DNA from: a virus
Length of the DNA stretch: 37,789 nt
Reading direction: 5' to 3' (one strand)
Virus record (IMG/VR): IMGVR_UViG_3300030103_004456
Span: 1 to 37,789 of that record
The notes below the pieces were generated by a model that saw only the letters and a list, made by a program, of their open reading frames with translations, was not told the origin of the DNA and did no database searches. Shown here in pieces: positions 1 through 5,418 of this stretch (position 1 is the stretch's first letter; every line of letters starts with the position of its first letter). Both the position numbers and the translations under genes were made by a program.

Positions 1-2
1 CT

Positions 3-914
3 ATATTCTTTAGTGATGCCACAAGTGGCACTGGTGAACTTTCAGGTGCTATTGAATATAAACATAATGATAACTATATGCGATTTAGAACAAATGGAGA
101 TGAGAGACTTCGCATTGAATCTGGTGGTGATGTTGATATTAAAAATGGAGTGCTTAAATTAGCGAGTGGTGCAAATCGTAGATTGTTTTATCGTTCTGGA
201 AATAATGATGTAATATTAGAAGCAGATAGTGGTGATTTCTATCGTCAGGATATTGCTAATTCCACTCATGAATTTTTTACAGGTAATAATGAAAGACTTC
301 GCATCACAGCAGGTGGTGTAGTTGAAGTAAAAACTGTTGGAGGGGCAGCTACATTTAGAATTAGAAGTGGTGGTGATCAAGAAATTTATGCTGCAAATAA
401 TACAGATAAAGTAACATTATTTTGTGATCATAATAATCAACTTACCATTGCTGAAAAATTAAGATTTACAAATACATCTGGTGGAATTTTAAGGAGTGAT
501 GGAAAACATGCATTGAAACCTACTGGAGGTTGTATACAAACTAAAGTAACATATAGAAACTCTAAATTTACAAATAGTAGTAATTCATATCAGGTAGTGC
601 ATTCTCATGATTTTACAGTTGAGTCTGGAAATTTAATCGCTATGCATTTTGATGCAGATATGAATGCAGATACTTCACCTACTTCTTGGCAAATGATGGG
701 TCTAAGAATCGGTAGCACATTCTATAGTGAAAAAATTATTGAACATTCTTCTGGTCAGAATATGAATGCAAGTGCAAGTGGATTAACTGGTGCCATGTCA
801 GCTGGAAATCATGCTGTGCAGTTGGTGACAAGAAATGGAGGAGGTCAATGTTCTTATAATGAAGGTAACACTGGTACAGGGATTGTCCTTCATACATATG
901 AATACGTAGCTTAA
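3..914 (+). CDS. Tail-fibre-like virion protein, C-terminal part (5' truncated)
   Basis: The frame is open from the window edge, so the start lies upstream; the first internal ATG is at 78. The visible 304 residues contain two copies of an NxERLRI-type motif (DERLRIESGG and NERLRITAGG), spaced like the repeat units of long beta-rich fibre proteins of T4-like cyanophages. The last 120 residues form a different, probably globular tip. There are no membrane segments or enzymatic motifs. It is followed after 5 nt by a tail-assembly-chaperone-like gene, the usual partner of fibre genes. A structural fibre or whisker role is likely, but which fibre it is cannot be told from the fragment. Confidence 0.7.
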   Translation: MFFSDATSGTGELSGAIEYKHNDNYMRFRTNGDERLRIESGGDVDIKNGVLKLASGANRRLFYRSGNNDVILEADSGDFYRQDIANSTHEFFTGNNERLRITAGGVVEVKTVGGAATFRIRSGGDQEIYAANNTDKVTLFCDHNNQLTIAEKLRFTNTSGGILRSDGKHALKPTGGCIQTKVTYRNSKFTNSSNSYQVVHSHDFTVESGNLIAMHFDADMNADTSPTSWQMMGLRIGSTFYSEKIIEHSSGQNMNASASGLTGAMSAGNHAVQLVTRNGGGQCSYNEGNTGTGIVLHTYEYVA

Positions 915-919
915 AACTT

Positions 920-1306
920 ATGGAAAATACATATCACGACGTACTTAAGTATCATTTTTCTCATTGCCAATTTGCGATGGATGGAAATGAGTATTCTGGT
1001 CTAAAATGGTTAGATTCAAAGGTTGAAAAACCTACAGAGTCTGAAATGAATACTTTACTTTCTAATTTAGATAATTTAATTGGAACTCCTCTCATGAGAG
1101 AATTAAGAAGACATCGAAATGCGAGACTTCAAGAATGTGATTGGACACAGGGAGTTGATAGTCCTCTTTCAGATTCAAAGAAAGCAGAGTGGCAAACATA
1201 TCGTCAAGCACTTAGAGATATTACTAAAACACATGTTCCCTCAGTTGTGGTAGGAACAACATTACTCGATATTGATGTAGTTCCTTGGCCAACAAAACCT
1301 AATTAA
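920..1306 (+). CDS. Phage tail assembly chaperone-like protein
   Basis: 128 residues. The middle and C-terminal part (about residues 62-126) reads R-x-x-R-N-x-R-L-x-E-x-D-W-T, then SPLSDSKKAEWQTYRQALRD, then a VPWPTKP ending. This is the layout of the Phage_tail_APC / tail-fibre-assembly family seen at the C-termini of many tail-fibre chaperones. Such proteins help fold or attach fibres and are not usually in the virion. It begins 5 nt after a fibre-like gene, supporting a fibre-specific role. Its 3' end overlaps the convergent halogenase stop by 8 nt, and no terminator is visible between them. Confidence 0.7.
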   Translation: MENTYHDVLKYHFSHCQFAMDGNEYSGLKWLDSKVEKPTESEMNTLLSNLDNLIGTPLMRELRRHRNARLQECDWTQGVDSPLSDSKKAEWQTYRQALRDITKTHVPSVVVGTTLLDIDVVPWPTKPN

Positions 1307-2771
1307 TCATAGACCCAAAATCATTATTAGTCATTCTGTCTGGGATAATTTTTGAAAATTTATGCTGCACTTGATTAAATTCTTTCTTTGCATATTCATA
1401 CCAATTTGGTTCAATTCTTTCATACTCTTCGATCACTTCCATTGGTATATGATTCAAACCAGATAGTATTGTCATCCAAATTCCAAGACCAGCAGCACCC
1501 TCATAGTTTTTAAAGTCAAATTTTGTAATCAACCTCTCTTTACACAATTGTATTATTTCTTTTCCTTCATCAGTTATTGTAATATCTTTCCAAAAATCAG
1601 TTCCTAAACCTTTCCCTGAGTAACTCAAATTTACAAGGTTACGAAAATCAATTATCATATCACTTATGTATTTGTTGAAGATTTTACGAGTCATTGGTTT
1701 ATTCATTTCTTCGTATGTGGATCTTAAACATTGACTTGCAAAAATGCTTATTTGTGTAACTGTTGTATGAATACTTGTTGCTTGTAAGGGTTCAAGAAAA
1801 GATCCACATAAACCCACACTCAATACATTTTTATTCCATGTATTCTCAAGCATTCCACTTTCAAATTTATGATGACGATATTCTGATACTCTGTAACCAA
1901 TATATTTTTCTAATTCTAATTGTGCTTCTTCTTTTGATTGATACTTATCACAATAAACATAACCTACACCTCTTTTATTTAAAGTAGGTATATCCCATAT
2001 CCAACCACTTGATGCTGCTGTTGATGTTGTAGTGGAATGATAATCACCACTTCTTATTATCACTGTAGATATTGATTTATTAACTGGTAGATACTTAGAG
2101 AATGAGATAAACGGAACATCTTGTGAGAGAATACGATGAAAACCACTAGCATCTATCCAAAAATCTGCTTGTAATTCACCCTCTTCCTTATCTATATTGT
2201 CTTTATACAAAACACTTTGAACATTATTTGTTTTATCTTCTTTTTTCACATCTGTTATCTTCGCATCTATATGTTTAATTCCTTTCTCACGACCTTTATT
2301 CCTCAAAAATACAGAGGTTTTTAAAACTTCTAAGTGAAGGGCTGGTAATGGAAGAAAAATATTTCCATCTAATCCAATATCTAATAACTTATTTTTATTA
2401 AAATTTCGAGATAATGATGATAGAGATGGATCTTTATTTTCTTTTAGAAGGAGATAAGTAAAATGATCTATTTCTTCTGTTTGAGTCATTGACCCATCTA
2501 TAGGACAATAAAAATCTGAACCAACTCCATCCCAATTTAAAAATCTCTTGGTGAGTTTAGGCATACTTGATGTTTCATTAAAGAAAGTAGTCCAATTAGG
2601 AATACATTGCTTTAAAAATTCTGTAAATGCAACTGTTGTGCTCTCTCCTACACCAATAGTTCCTTTTAATTCATCTTCAATTAAGGTGATATCACATTCT
2701 GGATATTTGGTTTTAATAATAATCGCTGAAATCCAACCAGCAGTTCCACCACCTATGACTCCTATTTTCAT
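1299..2771 (-). CDS. Flavin-dependent tryptophan-halogenase family protein
   Basis: 490 residues, starting at the ATG complementary to 2769-2771. Family hallmarks are the FAD-binding GGGTAGW at residues 7-13, GVGEST at 40-45, and the WxWxIP motif (WIWDIP), which in this family excludes monooxygenase activity. Lys72 in the segment before FLNW aligns with the catalytic lysine of PrnA/RebH (Lys79). The segment matching the catalytic glutamate (PLESTG in RebH) reads PLQATS here, with Gln at residue 330. The family uses FADH2, O2 and halide to halogenate tryptophan or other aromatics; viral members such as VirX1 are known. It sits alone on the minus strand between plus-strand genes, like an auxiliary gene. 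Substrate is unknown and activity uncertain. Confidence 0.85.
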   Translation of the reverse strand: MKIGVIGGGTAGWISAIIIKTKYPECDITLIEDELKGTIGVGESTTVAFTEFLKQCIPNWTTFFNETSSMPKLTKRFLNWDGVGSDFYCPIDGSMTQTEEIDHFTYLLLKENKDPSLSSLSRNFNKNKLLDIGLDGNIFLPLPALHLEVLKTSVFLRNKGREKGIKHIDAKITDVKKEDKTNNVQSVLYKDNIDKEEGELQADFWIDASGFHRILSQDVPFISFSKYLPVNKSISTVIIRSGDYHSTTTSTAASSGWIWDIPTLNKRGVGYVYCDKYQSKEEAQLELEKYIGYRVSEYRHHKFESGMLENTWNKNVLSVGLCGSFLEPLQATSIHTTVTQISIFASQCLRSTYEEMNKPMTRKIFNKYISDMIIDFRNLVNLSYSGKGLGTDFWKDITITDEGKEIIQLCKERLITKFDFKNYEGAAGLGIWMTILSGLNHIPMEVIEEYERIEPNWYEYAKKEFNQVQHKFSKIIPDRMTNNDFGSMIN

Positions 2772-2869
2772 TGACAAGTATGATATTATAATATATAATA
2801 ACTTATATATTAGATTTTTGCAATGTCCACTTGGGATTATATTGCATTTGAGTGGTAATAAAAATAATA

Positions 2870-2897
2870 TAGACAAATCATTACAAAGTGATATAAT
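2870..2897 (+). promoter_or_regulatory. Sigma70-like promoter upstream of the glutaredoxin gene
   Basis: TAGACA at 2870-2875, a 16-nt spacer and a perfect TATAAT at 2892-2897. It lies in the intergenic region between the divergent halogenase and glutaredoxin genes, giving a leader of about 35 nt. The -35 is weaker than in other promoters of this window. A minus-strand TATAAT (2790-2785) lies only about 14 nt before the halogenase ATG and has no convincing -35. Confidence 0.45.
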
Positions 2898-2937
2898 AAG
2901 AAATCATTAAGATTATAAATCATTATTTAAGGATAAT

Positions 2938-3174
2938 ATGAACTTTACGGTCTATTCCAAGGATGGATGTCCATATTGCGAAAAAATTAAAGAAGTTTTA
3001 GACTTGACAAAACTAAGTTACGTGGTGTATAATTTAGATGAGCACTTTGACAAAAACTCTTTCTATGAAGAGTTTGGAAATGGTTCTACCTTTCCACAAG
3101 TCTCAGTCGATGGTAAAAAATTAGGGGGATGTGTTGACACAATCGAATACCTCAAAGAAAATAAAATCGTCTAG
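2938..3174 (+). CDS. grx: Glutaredoxin
   Basis: 78 residues, a normal size for a monothiol/dithiol-type small glutaredoxin. The CPYC active site is at residues 11-14, followed by the TFPQVSV segment carrying the cis-proline and a GGC-D glutathione-site turn. This dithiol disulfide oxidoreductase would act in the cytoplasm; in T4-like phages it typically serves as electron donor to ribonucleotide reductase, which is not in this window. AAGGA at 2930 precedes the ATG as ribosome binding site. It heads a run of small genes and has its own sigma70-like promoter. Confidence 0.9.
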   Translation: MNFTVYSKDGCPYCEKIKEVLDLTKLSYVVYNLDEHFDKNSFYEEFGNGSTFPQVSVDGKKLGGCVDTIEYLKENKIV

Positions 3175-3346
3175 TGACGATATAAATAAATCGACCTACC
3201 ACATTGATCGTGGTTTTGAGTTAATACTCTCTGGAGGTAAAAAAAAGAGACCTAAATCATTTCGTATTGGGTTGGATAAAGTTATTTCATTTTTCACAAA
3301 AAAGATAACTATCCACTTTGATTTTTTTATTGATATACAAAAATAA
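3131..3346 (+). CDS. Small conserved-looking phage protein, unknown function
   Basis: A 71-codon frame beginning with GTG inside the 3' end of the glutaredoxin gene (44-nt overlap), with GGGGG just upstream. The core, HIDRGFELILSGGKKKRP followed by F-R-I-x-L-D-K-V and an aromatic-rich tail, resembles from memory a small basic protein of other cyanomyoviruses, which is the main reason for calling it. It has no known domain. A perfect T4-type TATAAATA at 3181-3188 lies inside it and may be chance. If it is not translated, 3175-3357 is a 183-nt gap without other recognisable features. Confidence 0.4.
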   Translation: MLTQSNTSKKIKSSSDDINKSTYHIDRGFELILSGGKKKRPKSFRIGLDKVISFFTKKITIHFDFFIDIQK

Positions 3347-3357
3347 CAGGGAGCATT

Positions 3358-3576
3358 ATGTTAGCCGTAACTTTGGTATTTGGTTCTTTTCTTCTTATTG
3401 GTTTCCTTATCGTAGGAGTAATAGGTGGATGGGTCGCCAGAGATTATATGATGAACTATCAGGAGATGCCGAAAGTACATCCTGAAATGTTTGATCAAAA
3501 TGGGAATTTAGTTCCCGATGATATTGTAGCATTCCGATTTGAAAACAATTATGACAACGACGAAGAAGAAGACTAG
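3358..3576 (+). CDS. Small membrane-anchored phage protein, unknown function
   Basis: 72 residues. Residues 3-27 form one strongly hydrophobic segment rich in Leu, Ile, Val, Gly and Phe. It is followed by a short soluble part (VARDYMMNYQEMPKVHPEMF) and an acidic tail ending in EEED. The topology suggests a single-pass inner-membrane protein, cytoplasmic tail likely. CAGGGAG at 3347 gives a clear ribosome binding site 5 nt before the ATG. Similar proteins with the same juxtamembrane block are recalled from other T4-like cyanophages, without known function. It overlaps the next gene by 26 nt. Confidence 0.7.
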   Translation: MLAVTLVFGSFLLIGFLIVGVIGGWVARDYMMNYQEMPKVHPEMFDQNGNLVPDDIVAFRFENNYDNDEEED

Positions 3577-4156
3577 TAAACCTAGGACAACAACAGTTAA
3601 AACAAAAGCATCTACAACAGCAATACCTGTATTGCCTAATATACCATTTGCATATGAAGTTTTAGATGCTGCTTCTAAACAACGAAGTAAAGCAAAAAAA
3701 ATAGAGGTGCTACAAAGATACAAGCATCCATCACTTACAACCATATTTGTATGGAATTTTGATAGTAGTATAATTTCTTTATTACCAGCAGGTGAGGTTC
3801 CTTATGGCAATACAAGAGAAGATAATAGTATGACTGGAACATTATCTGATAAGATTAATGATGCAGTTGGAAAGATGGGTGAGATGGGTTCAGCATCTTT
3901 AGGTTCACAAGACCAAGGTAAAGCATCTATTCGTAAAGAATATACAAAGTTTTATAATTTTTGTAAGGGTGGTAATAGTGGATTAAGTAGTCTACGTAGA
4001 GAGACTATGTTCATTAATATTCTTGAAGGATTACATCCACTTGAAGCAGAGATACTTATTTTAGTAAAGGATAAAAAATTAGAAGATAAGTATAAAATAA
4101 GTAAAGAAATAGTATCTGCAGCATATCCAGAAATAGTATGGGGTGATAGAACATGA
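3551..4156 (+). CDS. Conserved cyanophage protein (DUF6433-like), unknown function
   Basis: 201 residues from the ATG at 3551; a TTG at 3539 would add four residues. It opens with a basic low-complexity stretch (TTTKKKTSKPRTTT). The core has the block PFAYEVLDAASKQRSKAKK and later FVWNFDSSIISLLP, which recall a conserved T4-like cyanophage family of unknown function, probably DUF6433 (from memory). The C-terminal part (ETMFINILEGLHPLEAEIL) is helical, as in T4-like proteins that handle phage DNA or RNA polymerase, but no catalytic motif is visible. It overlaps its neighbours on both sides, so it is part of one operon. Confidence 0.65.
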   Translation: MTTTKKKTSKPRTTTVKTKASTTAIPVLPNIPFAYEVLDAASKQRSKAKKIEVLQRYKHPSLTTIFVWNFDSSIISLLPAGEVPYGNTREDNSMTGTLSDKINDAVGKMGEMGSASLGSQDQGKASIRKEYTKFYNFCKGGNSGLSSLRRETMFINILEGLHPLEAEILILVKDKKLEDKYKISKEIVSAAYPEIVWGDRT

Positions 4157-4524
4157 GTAAACCATTAGGTCAAACAGCATCACCCGAAACTGTTGAGAAC
4201 AAAGAAGAACCAACTGTTATATGGAGCAAGAAAGAGAAGGATACCTCGAAAGAAATATATGGAACTGAATTGTTAATTGAAAGTGGATGCAAAGAAGATA
4301 TTAAGACAACAGAGGCACCAACAGATGCAATGATTGTAACATATGAATTTGCGGGTAAGGAACGTCAAGACTTAACAAGAGGTTCAAGAGTAGATGTGTT
4401 TGATATGTATTATGATAAGTTCAAGAGTGGATTGAAGTCTATTGATTATGGTTACGGTAATATCAAACCAAACCTATGGGGATATCAATCAACACAAGGA
4501 CCCAAAAAGAAAAAGCGTAAGTAG
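4153..4524 (+). CDS. Hypothetical phage protein with Lys-rich C-terminus
   Basis: 123 residues, starting at an ATGA overlap with the preceding stop. The N-terminal half is polar and acidic (ETVENKEEP, KKEKDTSKE). The C-terminal half has VFDMYYDKFKSGLKSIDYG and PNLWGYQS and ends in a basic PKKKKRK tail that could contact nucleic acid. No known domain is recognised. It is the last gene before the regulatory island at 4525-5070. No clear intrinsic terminator is visible after its stop. Confidence 0.6.
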   Translation: MSKPLGQTASPETVENKEEPTVIWSKKEKDTSKEIYGTELLIESGCKEDIKTTEAPTDAMIVTYEFAGKERQDLTRGSRVDVFDMYYDKFKSGLKSIDYGYGNIKPNLWGYQSTQGPKKKKRK

Positions 4525-4576
4525 TTGTAAAAATAGTCGAAAAAAAATCCCGCCAAAAATTTGATCTGTAGGGTTT

Positions 4577-4594
4577 TTGTAACAGTTGTTACAA
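4577..4594. promoter_or_regulatory. Candidate NtcA-binding box
   Basis: A perfect 18-bp dyad, TTGTAACA-GT-TGTTACAA, containing TGTA-N8-TACA. This is the consensus for NtcA, the cyanobacterial 2-oxoglutarate-responsive nitrogen regulator (GTA-N8-TAC). Its centre (4585.5) lies 20 nt upstream of a TATACA hexamer at 4613 and 31 nt upstream of TAGTAT at 4624. The first spacing fits a class II NtcA-activated promoter. The call is from sequence match; binding is inferred. Confidence 0.55.
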
Positions 4595-4600
4595 TATTAC

Positions 4601-4629
4601 TTGACTATATACTATACATGTGTTAGTAT
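4601..4629 (+). promoter_or_regulatory. Sigma70-like promoter of the regulatory island
   Basis: TTGACT at 4601-4606, a 17-nt spacer and TAGTAT at 4624-4629. The predicted RNA start would fall near 4636, just before the first aptamer-like element at 4639, so the element would be at the extreme 5' end of the mRNA. An alternative -10 (TATACA, 4613-4618) fits NtcA-type spacing instead and would start RNA near 4625. Confidence 0.55.
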
Positions 4630-4638
4630 TCTAACATA

Positions 4639-4681
4639 CGTTCAACCTCATAAGAGGTCGCAAGTAAGCCGACTCGGAACG
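4639..4681 (+). promoter_or_regulatory. Glutamine-aptamer-like RNA element 1 (glnA / Downstream-peptide type)
   Basis: P1 is CGTTC 4639-4643 paired with GAACG 4677-4681. P2 is ACCTC 4645-4649 with GAGGT 4654-4658 and an ATAA loop. The single-stranded core is CGCAAGTAAGCC followed by GACTCG. From memory, the cyanobacterial glnA and Downstream-peptide motifs share CGUUCA, a P2 hairpin, an AAGUA-containing core and GGAACG closing P1 in the same order. These motifs bind L-glutamine and also occur in marine phages. Location just after a promoter and before a short gene fits the Downstream-peptide class. Confidence 0.65.
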
Positions 4682-4684
4682 GAT

Positions 4685-4864
4685 CGTTCATCATCGTGTT
4701 ACCAATTCTACTAGCTACTACTTTTACTTGTGCTGATGCCAACTGGATTGCAGAGGGTGTTATTATAAGCGAAACTATACCTGCGGAAACAAAGGTAGAA
4801 ATTTTGGAAGTTATATTAGAAGGATGTTACGGATACGATGACGCAAAAGCCGACTGAAGGAACG
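4685..4864 (+). promoter_or_regulatory. Aptamer-like RNA element 2, split by a nested gene
   Basis: P1 is CGTTC 4685-4689 with GAACG 4860-4864. P2 is TCATCGT 4691-4697 with ACGATGA 4835-4841, extendable to 10 bp (4691-4700/4832-4841) with G-U pairs. The core after P2 reads CGCAAAAGCCGACTGAAG, closely matching element 1 (CGCAAGTAAGCCGACTCG). The P2 loop is replaced by the 53-codon gene at 4696-4857, whose GTG start is in the 5' strand of P2 and whose last codons and stop form the 3' half. A GGGT/ACCC hairpin (4864-4875) follows, before the DUF4278 ribosome binding site. This arrangement is inferred from pairing only. Confidence 0.5.
4696..4857 (+). CDS. 53-residue peptide nested in RNA element 2
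   Basis: GTG start, TGA stop. The N-terminus LPILLATTFTCADANW is hydrophobic and resembles a short signal or membrane-associating segment; the rest is acidic and ends YGYDDAKAD. From memory, many T4-like cyanophages carry a peptide of this type (hydrophobic N-terminus with TCADA, acidic C-terminus) between the same two flanking sequences. There is no Shine-Dalgarno at normal spacing; the start lies inside a predicted helix, suggesting translation is conditional. It may be the peptide of the Downstream-peptide motif. Function is unknown. Confidence 0.55.
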   Translation: MLPILLATTFTCADANWIAEGVIISETIPAETKVEILEVILEGCYGYDDAKAD

Positions 4865-4895
4865 GGTTTCCACCCTACTACTTTGGAGAAAGCCA

Positions 4896-5039
4896 ATGGC
4901 AAAAGTCACTTATCGTGGTGTCGAGTATGACACTGAAGAGTACAACGCAAAAGTTGTTGCAGACGCAACACAGCGTAACAGACACGATTTAATGTATCGT
5001 GGTCTTAAAGTTAGAAGCAAGGCATCACCTTGCAGTTAA
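4896..5039 (+). CDS. DUF4278-like small protein
   Basis: 47 residues. It contains the repeated YRG signature of the cyanobacterial DUF4278 family: VTYRGVEYDT at residues 4-13 and LMYRGLKVRS at 32-41. The GGAG at 4884-4887 is a good ribosome binding site. DUF4278 proteins are short, cyanobacteria- and cyanophage-restricted and of unknown function, so this gene supports a cyanobacterial host. It lies downstream of both aptamer-like elements and directly before a strong terminator, so it is the last gene of a short, specially regulated transcript. The peptide is moderately basic (Arg/Lys-rich second half). Confidence 0.75.
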   Translation: MAKVTYRGVEYDTEEYNAKVVADATQRNRHDLMYRGLKVRSKASPCS

Positions 5040-5044
5040 CAAAG

Positions 5045-5070
5045 AGAGGGGTTGCTACCCCTCTTTTTTT
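5045..5070 (+). terminator. Intrinsic terminator after the DUF4278 gene
   Basis: Perfect stem AGAGGGGT 5045-5052 with ACCCCTCT 5057-5064 around a TGCT loop, followed by a T-run to 5070. It closes the regulatory-island transcript. Confidence 0.9.
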
Positions 5071-5080
5071 ATGTTATAAT
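5052..5080 (+). promoter_or_regulatory. Sigma70-like promoter overlapping the terminator
   Basis: TTGCTA at 5052-5057, a 17-nt spacer and a perfect TATAAT at 5075-5080. The -35 hexamer lies in the terminator loop and the spacer contains the T-run, so the end of one transcript and the start of the next share the same bases. It would drive the replication block beginning at 5100. Confidence 0.6.
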
Positions 5081-5099
5081 TAGATGAAAGAATAGTTTT

Positions 5100-5267
5100 A
5101 TGGACAAAGAAAAACTCAAACTATTAGTTCGTCAACTAGAATTATCGGTAGATGCTATAAAAGCAGAAATCTATTCAGATGTTGATGCTTATAAAAATTC
5201 ACCTGCTTTTAAGCAAGTAAGTGATTATGATGAACTTCACGATGATGACGATGGCTACCCAGACTAG
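5100..5267 (+). CDS. Small acidic hypothetical protein
   Basis: 55 residues: a helical N-terminus (KEKLKLLVRQLELSVDAIKA) followed by a strongly acidic tail with a DELHDDDDGYPD ending. It is the first gene after the 5052-5080 promoter. Comparable short acidic proteins are recalled from the same place in other cyanomyoviruses. No domain is recognised. Its 3' end overlaps the next gene by 17 nt, which supports translation of both. Confidence 0.6.
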   Translation: MDKEKLKLLVRQLELSVDAIKAEIYSDVDAYKNSPAFKQVSDYDELHDDDDGYPD

Positions 5268-5418
5268 AGCAAAGAGATTAGTTAAATTATTAGAAAGACT
5301 TCTAAAGAAAAGAGAACTTTTTGATGATGATAAATTAAATTTGATCAAAGAACAATTAAAGATTGCTAAAAATGAATTAGCAAGAATTGAAGAACAAACA
5401 TCTAAAGGATTTAAGTGA
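5251..5418 (+). CDS. Small coiled-coil hypothetical protein
   Basis: 55 residues from the ATG at 5251; an upstream in-frame ATG at 5221 would lie deep inside the preceding gene and is less likely. The whole protein is predicted helical with heptad-like Leu/Ile spacing (RLVKLLERLLKKRELF, LIKEQLKIAKNELARIEEQT) and ends TSKGFK. Similar proteins are recalled from T4-like cyanophages. It probably oligomerises; function is unknown. Its stop overlaps the GTG start of the methylase gene. Confidence 0.65.
   Translation: MATQTRAKRLVKLLERLLKKRELFDDDKLNLIKEQLKIAKNELARIEEQTSKGFK

Noticed and set aside
2771-2810. Minus-strand TATAAT promoter for the halogenase
   Set aside because: No -35 match at suitable distance and the leader would be only a few nucleotides; region is generally AT-rich.
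3181-3188. TATAAATA, perfect T4 late promoter motif
   Set aside because: It lies 170 nt before the next well-supported start (3358), unlike the 18-28 nt of the others, and sits inside a possible gene, so it is reported in a finding but not called as a promoter.
4153-4524. Considered gp33 for this gene because of its place before early genes
   Set aside because: The gene at 8769 matches gp33 much better; this protein lacks the gp33 helical core.
5101-5418. Considered a tRNA or small RNA in the 5000-5100 gap
   Set aside because: No cloverleaf is visible; the bases are accounted for by the DUF4278 gene, terminator and promoter.
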